Shown here piece by piece: positions 35,383 to 44,128 of a stretch of DNA of 64,000 nucleotides. The DNA is from Niabella sp. (GTDB lineage: Bacteria; Bacteroidota; Bacteroidia; Chitinophagales; Chitinophagaceae), in NCBI GenBank assembly GCA_017744715.1, contig JAGIAT010000004.1, forward strand, positions 62,001 to 126,000, read 5' to 3'. The notes beneath the pieces were generated by a model. The model searched no databases. It saw only the letters and a program-made list of their open reading frames with translations, and was not told the origin of the DNA. Position numbers and translations under genes: made by a program. Within the stretch, counting starts at the first letter, position 1. Each line of letters opens with the position of its first letter.

Positions 35383-35910
35383 CTAAACTTTAATACGTAC
35401 CAGCTCCCATAGCACCACGCCCGCTGCCGTGGCAATATTCAGGGAATGCTTCATGCCCAGCTGCGGAATTTCGAGGCAGCCATCACATAAGGCAATGGTA
35501 GACTGCTCTACCCCGCTTACTTCATTTCCAAACACCACGGCAATTTTTGTTTGACCGTCCCAGTTCAACCGGTGCAGCATGGTGCTTTGCGCTACCTGCT
35601 CTACGGCCAGTATCGTGTAATCCGATTCCCGCAATGTGGCAATTGCTTCCCCTGCATTTGCGAAATGTGCCCAGTGCACCGACTCCTCCGCCCCCAGGGC
35701 CGTTTTCTTTATTTCTTTATGAGGGGGTTTTGCTGAATAGCCGGTAATATAGATCGCTTCCACCCGGAACGCATCACAGGTGCGGAACACACTGCCCACA
35801 TTATAGGCACTGCGGATATTTTCCAGGACCACCACGATCGGCATTTTTTCCGACTCTTTGAACGCTTCCACCGACATCCGCCCCAACTCTTCCATGCTTA
35901 ATTTACGCAT
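35383..35910 (-). CDS. TrmH/SpoU-family RNA 2'-O-methyltransferase
   Basis: A 175-residue SPOUT methyltransferase acting on tRNA or rRNA. Motif 1 is VVLENIRSAYNVGSVFRTCDAF, motif 2 VVFGNEVSGVEQ and motif 3 LEIPQLGMKHSLNIATAAGVVLWE. The start is set at 35910 (MRKLSMEELGRM) rather than further upstream because a TATTTTTG element ends 4 nt before that ATG. The target nucleotide cannot be told from the sequence. Confidence 0.9.
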   Translation of the reverse strand: MRKLSMEELGRMSVEAFKESEKMPIVVVLENIRSAYNVGSVFRTCDAFRVEAIYITGYSAKPPHKEIKKTALGAEESVHWAHFANAGEAIATLRESDYTILAVEQVAQSTMLHRLNWDGQTKIAVVFGNEVSGVEQSTIALCDGCLEIPQLGMKHSLNIATAAGVVLWELVRIKV

Positions 35911-35914
35911 GGCG

Positions 35915-35945
35915 CAAAAATAAACGGATACAGGGGAAAATACAA
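35915..35945 (-). promoter_or_regulatory. Promoter of the TrmH-family gene, predicted leaderless
   Basis: On the minus strand TTG (complement 35943-35945), a 20-nt spacer, then TATTTTTG (35922-35915). Only CGCC separates it from the ATG at 35910. Confidence 0.75.
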
Positions 35946-35946
35946 T

Positions 35947-36024
35947 AAAAAAGGCCGTATCAACGTGGATCGCTTTCCTCCGGCAGTTGCCTGCAGGATG
36001 ACGATGGTACACGTTGATACAGCC
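35947..36024 (-). terminator. Long branched terminator behind the beta-barrel gene
   Basis: Outer arms at 35953-35967 and 36010-36024 (GGCCGTATCAACGTG with its complement, about 14 of 15 paired) enclose a 42-nt loop. The loop itself holds a small hairpin (35977-35999). On the minus strand the outer stem is followed by six U. It is 25 bp behind the stop at 36049. Confidence 0.75.
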
Positions 36025-36048
36025 CTTAACTTTTTGCTATACCAGGAG

Positions 36049-36618
36049 TTATTTCATATCGTTACGCATTTGTTTGAGTTTGGATCCGGGCAGATAAATC
36101 TGGAATCCTAACCCCAGTTCCGGACGGAACGATACCCCGTTGCTTCCCGCACCGGTAATGATGTTCGCTTTCGCGAGTGCTTCCAAAGCAATGTTTTCAT
36201 TCACAAAAAACGCCAGTCCGGGTCCTATACCTGCTCCAAAACCGTTGGTAGATTTACCGCCGGCATTGTTACCGCTAACCCCTGCATCTGCTTCAGCAAA
36301 AACACGGGTTTGCTTGGGCGTATTCACCTGTTGTTCCCCAAAATAATACCGGGCCATAGGACCTACAAAATAATTGATGGATGGTTTTTGCGCCCGTCCG
36401 GCCTTAAAACCCAGGTCAACCTTACCCCCGATGGCTAAATCCTCCTGTACAAACCAGGCAACCTTTGGTGTAATATTCATCTGAAAGCTTTTTTCATTCG
36501 TACTTCCAGATAACAAAGCAAGATTACCACCAATCAGATAATATCCCTTCTGTGTTTGCGCACTGGCCCCATAAGCTGTAGCCGCTAAAATCAGGGCGGA
36601 AAGCATGATTTTCTTCAT
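36049..36618 (-). CDS. Small outer-membrane beta-barrel protein
   Basis: A 189-residue protein with a signal peptide (MKKIMLSALILAATAYGASA). Alternating-hydrophobic strands such as KGYYLIGGNLALLSG, VAWFVQEDLAIGGKVDLGFKAG, YFVGPMARYYFG and FRPELGLGFQIYL fit an eight-stranded barrel of the porin or outer-membrane-protein family. The role is unknown; relatives are adhesins or membrane-stabilising proteins. It is divergent from mutS with 160 bp between starts and has a strong terminator. Confidence 0.75.
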   Translation of the reverse strand: MKKIMLSALILAATAYGASAQTQKGYYLIGGNLALLSGSTNEKSFQMNITPKVAWFVQEDLAIGGKVDLGFKAGRAQKPSINYFVGPMARYYFGEQQVNTPKQTRVFAEADAGVSGNNAGGKSTNGFGAGIGPGLAFFVNENIALEALAKANIITGAGSNGVSFRPELGLGFQIYLPGSKLKQMRNDMK

Positions 36619-36764
36619 AAATTACAATTTTAATGATACAAAACTCAACAATTATGCCACAACGGTCAATCTGCCTGTAAATCAAGCTGTTTCTTGATAA
36701 ACGGCACCCCCGATCGGTCATTTTTTGGCATCCTCCATCCTCTTATTAAACGCCCGTTTTCCCC

Positions 36765-36772
36765 TATTTTTG
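36765..36772 (+). promoter_or_regulatory. -7 element of mutS, predicted leaderless
   Basis: TATTTTTG is separated from the mutS ATG (36779) by only CGCTCC. It supports this start over an in-frame ATG at 36725. No good -33 element is visible. Confidence 0.6.
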
Positions 36773-36778
36773 CGCTCC

Positions 36779-39394
36779 ATGGCAAAGGCAAAAAATAACA
36801 ACCCGCAGGATACTCCGCTAATGCAGCAGCACAAGGCTATCAAACAAAAATACCCGGATGCTGTATTGCTGTTTCGCGTGGGTGATTTTTACGAAACCTT
36901 TGGCCAGGATGCGGTGATCGCCTCCCAGGTGCTGGGCATTACCCTTACCAAACGAAACAACGGGGCGGCCGCTTCGCTGGATCTTGCCGGTTTTCCGCAT
37001 CATTCATTGGACACCTACCTGCATAAACTGGTGAAGGCGGGCTACCGGGTAGCCATCTGCGATCAGCTGGAAGATCCCAAACAGGCAAAAGGGATCGTTA
37101 AACGGGGCGTAACCGAAATGCTTACGCCCGGAACCGCCATTAACGACAAACTGCTGGAACATAACAGCAACAATTTCCTGGCCGGTATCCATTTTGCGGA
37201 CGATGAACAGTTCGGCCTCGCCTTTCTGGACCTCTCTACCGGCGAATTTTTTGTAGCAGAGGGCGACCGCGAATACGCCGATAAACTGCTGCAAAGTTTC
37301 CGGCCTGCGGAAGTCGTGTTCCAGCGCCATCAGCAAAAAAAGTATAAAGAGTATTTCGGCAGCAAGATCTATATCTATACCCTGGATGAATGGATCTTTG
37401 ATAAGAACTACGCACAGGATGTATTATTAAAACATTTCCAGACCCATTCGCTGAAAGGCTTTGGCATTGCCGAAATGGAAAAGGGGATCACCGCAGCAGG
37501 TGCCGTCATCCATTATCTGAAAGATACCGAGCATCCCAACCTGCAGCACATCACCTCTATCGGCAGTATTCATAAGAATGAGTTCCTGTGGATGGATAAA
37601 TTCACCATCCGCAACCTGGAACTGGCCGGCGGACCCGCCGAAGGCCACACCCTGCTAAAGGTGCTGGACAATACGGTATCGCCCATGGGCGCACGCCTGC
37701 TAAAACGGTGGATCATTTTTCCGCTGATCGATCTTCACAAGATCAATGAACGGCTGGATGTAGTAGAAACCATGATCAAGGACCCCGAGCTCCGGCAGCT
37801 ATTAACCCAGGCAATCAAGCTTTGCGGAGATATTGAGCGGCTGGTGGCCAAGATTCCTACCAAAAAGATCAATCCGAGGGAAGTATTGCAGCTGGCCCGC
37901 GGCCTGCAGCAGGTAGCCATCATTAAACAAACCTGCCTGGCTCAATCCAATGCCTACCTGCAGCGCGTGGGCGATGCACTGAACCCCTGCCCCGTAATCG
38001 CAGAAAAGATCAGCCGTGAAATTGTGGAACAGCCACCGGCCACCATTGCCAAAGGCGGCGTGATCCAAACCGGAATACTGGAAGAACTCGATGAATTGCG
38101 CACGATTTCCAGCGATGGAAAAGCCTATCTTACCAAGTTACAGGTAAAGGAAGCGGAGGCAACCGGCATCAGTTCGCTTAAAGTGGGTTTTAATAATGTT
38201 TTTGGGTACTACCTCGAAGTTACCAATGTACATAAGAACAAGGTGCCCGAAAACTGGATCCGGAAACAAACACTGGCCAATGCCGAACGCTATATCACGC
38301 CTGAGCTAAAAGAGTACGAAGAAAGGATCACCGGGGCCGAAGAAAAAATATTACAGCTGGAACAGCGGTTATATGATCAGCTGCTTAACGAATTGTTCGA
38401 GTACCTGGCACCGGTACAGGCCAACGGTAATTTAATTGCCATCCTCGACTGCCTGGCCTGTTTTGCACATAATGCCATTCATTACCAGTATAAAAAGCCG
38501 GTGGTTTATGAAGCACCGGTGTGGAACGTTAAGGAAGGCCGGCATCCGGTAATTGAACGGAACCTGGCCGCCGGCGAAAGTTATATTCACAACGATCTGG
38601 AGCTGAATAAGGCCGATCAGCAGATCATCATTCTTACGGGTCCGAATATGAGCGGTAAATCGGCGCTGCTGCGTCAAACCGCGCTGATTACCCTTATGGC
38701 GCATATGGGCAGTTTTGTACCGGCCACCGAAGCCCATATTTCCCTGACGGATAAAATTTTTACCCGGGTGGGTGCCTCCGACAATTTAAGCGGGGGAGAG
38801 AGCACGTTTATGGTCGAAATGAATGAAACCGCCTCTATCATTAACAATATCACGGACAGAAGCCTGGTGTTGCTGGATGAGATCGGAAGGGGTACTTCCA
38901 CCTACGACGGGATCTCTATTGCCTGGAGTATTGCGGAATACCTGCATCAATCACCCCACCAGCCCAAGACCCTGTTTGCAACGCACTACCACGAGCTCAA
39001 TGAACTGGAGGAAAAGCTGGAACGGGTAAAGAATTATCATGTTACCAATAAGGAGATCGGCAACAAGATCATTTTCCTCCGCAAACTGGCCCGCGGCGGC
39101 AGTACCCATAGTTTCGGGATCCATGTGGCCAAAATGGCCGGTATGCCGCCTGCGCTGATCCAACGGGCAAACGAAATCCTTGCCCAGCTTGAAAACAAGC
39201 ATATGGATGGTGAAAAAAACATCCAGGAAAAAATCAGGGATGTCAATGCCCCGCAGTTCCAGCTATCGATTTTTGATGCCCACAGCGAAACCTTCGATTC
39301 GATCCGCAAAGCACTTACGGATATTGACATCAACCGGCTTACACCGGTAGAAGCATTGCTGAAATTGCAGGAGATCAAAGCAAAGCTTCAGTAG
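36779..39394 (+). CDS. mutS: DNA mismatch repair protein MutS
   Basis: Recognises mismatches and starts repair. The 871-residue protein is full length. The mismatch-binding F-Y-E motif is Phe37-Tyr38-Glu39 (GDFYETF), so this is MutS1 rather than MutS2. The ATPase has Walker A ILTGPNMSGKSALLRQ, a DNLSGGESTFMVEM signature, Walker B LVLLDEIGRGTSTYDG and the switch histidine ATHYHEL. A C-terminal tetramerisation-like segment (IDINRLTPVEALLKLQEIK) is present. MutL is not in this window. Confidence 0.97.
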   Translation: MAKAKNNNPQDTPLMQQHKAIKQKYPDAVLLFRVGDFYETFGQDAVIASQVLGITLTKRNNGAAASLDLAGFPHHSLDTYLHKLVKAGYRVAICDQLEDPKQAKGIVKRGVTEMLTPGTAINDKLLEHNSNNFLAGIHFADDEQFGLAFLDLSTGEFFVAEGDREYADKLLQSFRPAEVVFQRHQQKKYKEYFGSKIYIYTLDEWIFDKNYAQDVLLKHFQTHSLKGFGIAEMEKGITAAGAVIHYLKDTEHPNLQHITSIGSIHKNEFLWMDKFTIRNLELAGGPAEGHTLLKVLDNTVSPMGARLLKRWIIFPLIDLHKINERLDVVETMIKDPELRQLLTQAIKLCGDIERLVAKIPTKKINPREVLQLARGLQQVAIIKQTCLAQSNAYLQRVGDALNPCPVIAEKISREIVEQPPATIAKGGVIQTGILEELDELRTISSDGKAYLTKLQVKEAEATGISSLKVGFNNVFGYYLEVTNVHKNKVPENWIRKQTLANAERYITPELKEYEERITGAEEKILQLEQRLYDQLLNELFEYLAPVQANGNLIAILDCLACFAHNAIHYQYKKPVVYEAPVWNVKEGRHPVIERNLAAGESYIHNDLELNKADQQIIILTGPNMSGKSALLRQTALITLMAHMGSFVPATEAHISLTDKIFTRVGASDNLSGGESTFMVEMNETASIINNITDRSLVLLDEIGRGTSTYDGISIAWSIAEYLHQSPHQPKTLFATHYHELNELEEKLERVKNYHVTNKEIGNKIIFLRKLARGGSTHSFGIHVAKMAGMPPALIQRANEILAQLENKHMDGEKNIQEKIRDVNAPQFQLSIFDAHSETFDSIRKALTDIDINRLTPVEALLKLQEIKAKLQ

Positions 39395-39497
39395 CCACAG
39401 TACCGGAAGCAGTTTCCCGGCCTTGTACTGCAAAGCACATACCCCCTGTTGCGAATGGGGATATCCATGCGTCTTACAGATATAGCAATAACTACCC

Positions 39498-40220
39498 ATG
39501 ATCCGAATTAACCATATAAAGCAACTGTATCAACCGGCCCGTATCGGAGCCCTGCTCCTGGTGTGCAGTTTGCTGCTTTCTGCCTGTCAGAAAGAAGACC
39601 TGCAACCCCGGTTGGTGATCGACCCGGTGGAAGGACGCATCCTTGCAGCAGATACCCTTCGCTCCGGCAGTTTCCTGGGCATGCAGATCGGGGATTCGCA
39701 TGAGATGGTATATGAAAAAATCAAAAACATCGCACTGGAAAAAAACATCGACATGCTTTGGGTAACCAATCCGCAATTCTCGGGCATTGAAGTGTTAAAG
39801 GATAAACTGGGCTATTATTCAGACCTGCGCCTGAGCAATAAATGGCGTCCTTCAGAATATGTACTTTTTCAAATTGAGAACGACCGGATAAAGACCATTT
39901 ACAACCCGGAAGGCCGGCAGCTTTCCAAATGGCCCGGGGGCAGGCAATACCGCTATACCATTAACACCGGAGATCCGGTAGATGCGCTGTACCCTAAACT
40001 GCTGCAGCTGCAATCCAGCGCGCGGTATAAAGATTATTTTTCTGCCATTTCCGCCTTTGCAAAATTCATCAGCAAACCGTATGATGCCCGCATGTCGGCA
40101 TCTGCCGAATGGTATTTGAATTACAGGCAACCCGACAAAAAAACGGTTGCCCGGCATACCCTGCTGTTTAAAGAAGGAACACTACGAGAGATCAGGTCCC
40201 TTGTACAGGCAATGCCGTAG
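39498..40220 (+). CDS. Putative lipoprotein of unknown function
   Basis: A 240-residue protein with a type II signal peptide: a basic N-terminus, a hydrophobic stretch and the lipobox LLSAC at about residues 26-30, followed by QKED. It should be lipidated and, with charged residues after the Cys, could be surface-located as in other Bacteroidota lipoproteins. No domain is recognised. Gly-Asp-Ser-His at about residue 67 (MQIGDSHEMVYEKIKN) might be a short repeated-unit region. It follows mutS by 103 bp and ends just before a repeat array. Confidence 0.65.
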   Translation: MIRINHIKQLYQPARIGALLLVCSLLLSACQKEDLQPRLVIDPVEGRILAADTLRSGSFLGMQIGDSHEMVYEKIKNIALEKNIDMLWVTNPQFSGIEVLKDKLGYYSDLRLSNKWRPSEYVLFQIENDRIKTIYNPEGRQLSKWPGGRQYRYTINTGDPVDALYPKLLQLQSSARYKDYFSAISAFAKFISKPYDARMSASAEWYLNYRQPDKKTVARHTLLFKEGTLREIRSLVQAMP

Positions 40221-40229
40221 GTAGATTTC

Positions 40230-40680
40230 ATCATCCCTTGCGGTTCAGTTTTAACCGCAACGAACGCAAGGTTTTTCGCAGAGTTCGCAAGGAGTCACGG
40301 TGCTCCCTTTCTGAGCTTTCCTGTCACTCTTATTTCTTTGCCAGGTAAACAAACAGACCAGTACCTGCAATATTGCACCCCTTGCGGATTCCTTGCGCAC
40401 ATTGCGGTTCAGTTTTTAACCGCCAGGCACGCTAAGATTTCGCAAAGTACGCAAGATGTTAACCTGCTCCCTTCCTCAGCTTTCCTGCCACGCTTATTTC
40501 TTTGCCCGGTAAACAAACAGACGAGTATCTGCAATATTGCACCCCTTGCGGATTCCTTGCGCACATTGCGGTTCAATTTTAACCATAACCGGGGCCAAAG
40601 TTTTGCAAAGCCTCAACGCGCCGTTCGCCCCCTTCTGAACTTTCTTGCTTTTTCTTTTGTTTCTTTGCCAATTATATGGG
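40230..40680. repeat. Tandem repeat, about 2.7 copies of a 164-bp unit upstream of bshB1
   Basis: The word CGGTTCAGTT (CGGTTCAATT in the third) begins at 40241, 40405 and 40569, exactly 164 bp apart. Each unit contains a CGCAAAG or CGCAAGG pair, a TTTCTGAGCTTTCCTG-like block, CTTATTTCTTTGCC, AACAAACAGAC and TGCAATATTGCACCCCTTGC. The last copy runs into the bshB1 leader. The array keeps one frame open, which wrongly extends bshB1 by 128 codons. Confidence 0.9.
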
Positions 40681-40721
40681 CAACAGGCTTCTGTGCCCGC
40701 GACAAAAACAAACACTCGTTC

Positions 40722-41465
40722 ATGAAGTTAGATATCCTCGCTATTGGCGTGCATCCGGATGATGTAGAACTTTGCTGCGCCGGAACACTGTTGAAAGAGA
40801 TCCAGTCCGGTAAAAAAGCCGGCATTGTTGACCTTACCCAGGGAGAACTGGGAACCAGGGGAACCAAGGAAACCCGTTATACCGAAGCAGCCGAAGCAGC
40901 CCGGATCATGGGTGTTTCAATACGCGAAAACCTGAAAATGCGGGATGGATTCTTCCGCAATGATGAAGAGCACCAGCTCCAGCTCATTAAAGTGATCCGG
41001 AAATACCGGCCCGATATCATTTTGGGCAATGTACTGGAAGACCGCCACCCGGATCACGGGCGTGCGGGACACCTGATCAATGATGCCTGCTTTTTATCGG
41101 GCCTGTCTAAAATTGAAACGACCGACGAGGACGGCAGGCCGCAGCAAAAATGGCGTCCCTCCTATTTTTTCCAGTATATGCAGGACTGGTACCATGAGCC
41201 CAGTGTACTCATCGATATTTCTTCTGTGATCGACCTGAAAATGAAAGCCATTGAGGCCTACAGAACCCAGTTTTACACGGGGAACCCCGCAGAAGGCGAC
41301 ACCGAACCCCAAACCTATATTTCCACCCCGGATTTCAGGGAAAGCATCCTGGCCCGGAGTCGGATGCTGGGAAAACGCATCGGGGTAAAACATGCAGAGG
41401 GACTGATGACGACAAAAATCATCGGTATGGAAAACCTGTCATCCGTGATCCTTAACGAAACTTAG
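40722..41465 (+). CDS. bshB1: Bacillithiol biosynthesis deacetylase BshB1
   Basis: Deacetylates GlcNAc-malate in bacillithiol synthesis. The 247-residue LmbE-type enzyme has the zinc motif VHPDDVELCCAGTL at residues 9-22, GELGTRGTKETR near 43-54 and the second metal site EDRHPDHGRAG near 107-117. The ATG at 40722 is used because the family starts there and the upstream open frame is repeat DNA. A bacilliredoxin at 8767-9183 fits use of this thiol. BshA and BshC are not in view. Confidence 0.92.
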   Translation: MKLDILAIGVHPDDVELCCAGTLLKEIQSGKKAGIVDLTQGELGTRGTKETRYTEAAEAARIMGVSIRENLKMRDGFFRNDEEHQLQLIKVIRKYRPDIILGNVLEDRHPDHGRAGHLINDACFLSGLSKIETTDEDGRPQQKWRPSYFFQYMQDWYHEPSVLIDISSVIDLKMKAIEAYRTQFYTGNPAEGDTEPQTYISTPDFRESILARSRMLGKRIGVKHAEGLMTTKIIGMENLSSVILNET

Positions 41466-41532
41466 GGTCAAATGTTAAATAATGAACAAATATTTTACCA
41501 GAATTAGACACGCAGGGTTGGCGTATTTTAGC

Positions 41533-41540
41533 TACCTTTG
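41533..41540 (+). promoter_or_regulatory. -7 element of the desaturase gene
   Basis: TACCTTTG, 28 nt before the ATG at 41569. The sequence before it has only a weak TTG. Confidence 0.5.
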
Positions 41541-41568
41541 CACCCCAAATAAAGTTTAAATTCTAACA

Positions 41569-42654
41569 ATGGCTTTTCCCAAGTTTGCAACGCCCCCTCC
41601 TCCTTCGTTTCACACGGTTTTGAAAAATCGTATACACGATTATTTCGAGTCGAAAGGCGTACGCAGCACCGGCAATTTCCGCCTGTATTCGAAAGCCTTG
41701 TTCCTGGTAGCCGGGTTTCTGGCAATTTATGTACACCTGGTCTTTTTTACACCACCCACTACCTGGGCCATTATTGAATGCCTGTTGCTGGGATTATTTA
41801 CCTCCGCTATTGGCTTTAACATCATGCACGATGGCGCACACGGAAGCTTTAGCAGCAAGCCCTGGGTAAATACGCTGGCAGCTTCTTCACTGAACTTCCT
41901 GGGAGCCAATACTTTTATGTGGAAAATGAAGCACAATGTCATTCACCACGCTTATACCAATATTGATGGTATTGATGACGACCTGGATGCCAAACCCTTT
42001 TTAAGATTATGCGAGAGCCAGAAATACCACAAAATACACCGGTACCAGCATTTCTATTTCTGGCTGGCCTATTCCCTCCTGTATCTTTTCTGGATCTTTT
42101 TCTCCGATTATAAGAAATATTTTACGGGCAAAGTGGGTGAAATTCCCCTGAAGAAAATGAAACCAAAAGACCACATTACCTTCTGGGGATTTAAGCTGTT
42201 GCATATTTTCTTATTTGTGGTGTTCCCCATTTATATGCTGGGATTTGAAACCTGGGGCATTGGATTCCTGATCTATACGCTTTTTGCCGGATTTGTGCTG
42301 AGCGTTGTATTCCAATTGGCGCATACCGTAGAACATACACATTTCCCCGTGGTAAATGCCCAAAACAACAAGGTAGATGACGAGTGGGCTATCCACCAGC
42401 TGAAGACCACCGCCAATTTTGCTACCAGGAACCGGCTGGCCTGCTGGTTTATGGGTGGTTTGAACTTCCAGGTAGAACATCACCTATTCCCCAAGATTTC
42501 ACATATTCATTACCCCCGGATCAATAAGATCATTAAAAACACTTGCGCCGAATTTAACGTACAATACATCGAATACCGGCGGGTACACAATGCGTTTGTT
42601 TCGCACGTTTCTTACTTGAAAGAGCTGAGCCGGCCAGACGCTGTACATCATTAA
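41569..42654 (+). CDS. Membrane fatty acid desaturase
   Basis: A 361-residue diiron acyl-lipid or acyl-CoA desaturase. All three His boxes are present: HDGAH near residue 88, HNVIHH near 124 and QVEHH near 303. Four or more hydrophobic segments separate them. The QxxHH third box groups it with front-end (delta-5/6-like) desaturases, but no cytochrome b5 domain is fused. It would introduce double bonds to adjust membrane fluidity. It has its own promoter. Confidence 0.9.
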   Translation: MAFPKFATPPPPSFHTVLKNRIHDYFESKGVRSTGNFRLYSKALFLVAGFLAIYVHLVFFTPPTTWAIIECLLLGLFTSAIGFNIMHDGAHGSFSSKPWVNTLAASSLNFLGANTFMWKMKHNVIHHAYTNIDGIDDDLDAKPFLRLCESQKYHKIHRYQHFYFWLAYSLLYLFWIFFSDYKKYFTGKVGEIPLKKMKPKDHITFWGFKLLHIFLFVVFPIYMLGFETWGIGFLIYTLFAGFVLSVVFQLAHTVEHTHFPVVNAQNNKVDDEWAIHQLKTTANFATRNRLACWFMGGLNFQVEHHLFPKISHIHYPRINKIIKNTCAEFNVQYIEYRRVHNAFVSHVSYLKELSRPDAVHH

Positions 42655-42811
42655 AAGGCCTTCCCTTCACTGAACTATATTCCGCTTTTAGCGTGTGTGC
42701 CTGTATTTGCACGGGCAACCATAATGCATGCTGCCCCGTGCAGATCCGTTCACATGCTGTGTGAAATTTCAAAATCCGTTAAAGGCCGCAGGTTCTCATG
42801 CATAAAATCGA
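42655..42811. other. Gene-free spacer upstream of the VOC gene
   Basis: About 155 bp between the desaturase stop and the VOC promoter. I see no gene or strong hairpin. Confidence 0.5.
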
Positions 42812-42819
42812 TACATTTG
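42812..42819 (+). promoter_or_regulatory. -7 element of the VOC gene
   Basis: TACATTTG, 26 nt before the ATG at 42846. It supports that start over the ATG at 42798. Confidence 0.5.
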
Positions 42820-42845
42820 ATTTTACAAACCGCATATTTCCTGCC

Positions 42846-43316
42846 ATGAAAAAAGTTCAGTTGATCCTTATTTTTATTGTTGTTACTGTTATGAATCTAC
42901 ATGCCCAGCAATCCAATAACCGGCCGGTCGTTCTATCCAACCACCAGGCCATCTATGTTACCGATCTTAAAAAAGCAGCGGCCTTTTATGCAGATATTAT
43001 CGGGCTGGAGCAGGTAGATGAACCATTTAAGATTGGCAAACATGCCTGGTTCAAAACCGGCCCCAAAACCACACTGCACATCATCCTGGGTGCAGACAAG
43101 CCTAAAGAATATTTCAAGAACAACCATATGTGCTTTACGGTAGCCTCCCTGGATGATTTCATCCGGAAGCTAAACCAGCATAAAGTGCCCTATGAAGATG
43201 TAAGTGGTAAACAGGGCGCCATCACTACCCGTGTAGACGGTGTAAAACAGATCTGGCTCCGCGACCCCGACAATTACTGGATCGAGATCAACAATGATCC
43301 GTCCATGTTTAAGTAG
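42846..43316 (+). CDS. Exported VOC-superfamily (glyoxalase-like) protein
   Basis: A 156-residue protein with one vicinal-oxygen-chelate repeat pair. Putative metal residues sit in NHQAIYV, NNHMCFTV and NYWIEINN. The ATG at 42846 is used because it gives a signal peptide (MKKVQLILIFIVVTVMNLHAQ) directly before the domain. VOC proteins are usually cytoplasmic; export is the odd feature. The substrate is unknown. Confidence 0.75.
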   Translation: MKKVQLILIFIVVTVMNLHAQQSNNRPVVLSNHQAIYVTDLKKAAAFYADIIGLEQVDEPFKIGKHAWFKTGPKTTLHIILGADKPKEYFKNNHMCFTVASLDDFIRKLNQHKVPYEDVSGKQGAITTRVDGVKQIWLRDPDNYWIEINNDPSMFK

Positions 43317-43438
43317 CTTGTCAGGGCGCTCGTTTTAGTGAAAAGTGAAATCGACATCAGGGATTGGCTCTCGGTTTGCCGTTGTTTCAGGTATTGAACG
43401 GACCAAACCCGGAACTTTAACCCTGAAACCATTCCTGC

Positions 43439-44026
43439 CTAAATCCCTTTCAACGCTTTTTTAACCAATTGCTCCAAACCGGTTTCCGGTTCCTGTGCAA
43501 GTACTTTTTGAACCGCCTGCTCGGCCTGCGCCCGTTGAATACCCAGTGCCAACAACGCCTCCACGGCATCCTGTCTTACAGACGGCACCGCTGTTAATGC
43601 CTGTTCTACCGGCAGATCGATGTGCAGCTTGCCCAGCTTATCTTTTAACTCCAGCACCGCCCGTTCTGCTGTTTTTTTCCCGATTCCCTTTATACGCTCC
43701 AGGCTTTTTGCATCTCCATAGGTAATAGCTTTTACCACCTCATCCGGTTTCATATAAGACAGGATCAACCGGGCCGTACCAGCACCAATACCAGATACAC
43801 CGATCAATCCCAGGAAGATGTCTTTTTCCTTGGTATCCGCAAAACCATACAGCAACTGCGCATCCTCCCTTATAAGAAGATGGGTAAAAAGCAGCCCCTC
43901 ATCGAGGGTTTCAATTTTAGAATACGTGTTCAAACTGATGTTTACCTCATAACCCACGCCATTTACGTCTACGATTACCGAAGAAGGCGTTTTATACGTA
44001 AATTTTCCTTTCAGATATGCATACAT
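43439..44026 (-). CDS. ruvA: Holliday junction branch migration protein RuvA
   Basis: Binds Holliday junctions and loads RuvB. The 195-residue protein has the OB-fold N-terminus (GKFTYKTPSSVIVDVNGVGYEVNI), two helix-hairpin-helix motifs (LIGVSGIGAGTARLIL, IKGIGKKTAERAVLEL) and the C-terminal RuvB-regulating domain. RuvB and RuvC are not nearby. It is divergent from fabH. Confidence 0.96.
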   Translation of the reverse strand: MYAYLKGKFTYKTPSSVIVDVNGVGYEVNISLNTYSKIETLDEGLLFTHLLIREDAQLLYGFADTKEKDIFLGLIGVSGIGAGTARLILSYMKPDEVVKAITYGDAKSLERIKGIGKKTAERAVLELKDKLGKLHIDLPVEQALTAVPSVRQDAVEALLALGIQRAQAEQAVQKVLAQEPETGLEQLVKKALKGI

Positions 44027-44099
44027 GACGCGAATTTAAATTTCTAATTTTGATTTTTCCATTTCTAATTTATGATTTCCAATTCCCGCACATTCACCC

Positions 44100-44107
44100 T
44101 AACTTTG
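44100..44107 (+). promoter_or_regulatory. -7 element of fabH
   Basis: TAACTTTG, 21 nt before the ATG at 44129. It excludes the upstream in-frame ATG at 44072, which lies before the promoter. Confidence 0.55.
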
Positions 44108-44128
44108 GCGCTAAATTTTTTTTACCAG

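Noticed and set aside
40338..40721. N-terminal extension of bshB1 by 128 codons
   Set aside because: It is translated from the 164-bp repeat array, and the LmbE family begins at 40722.
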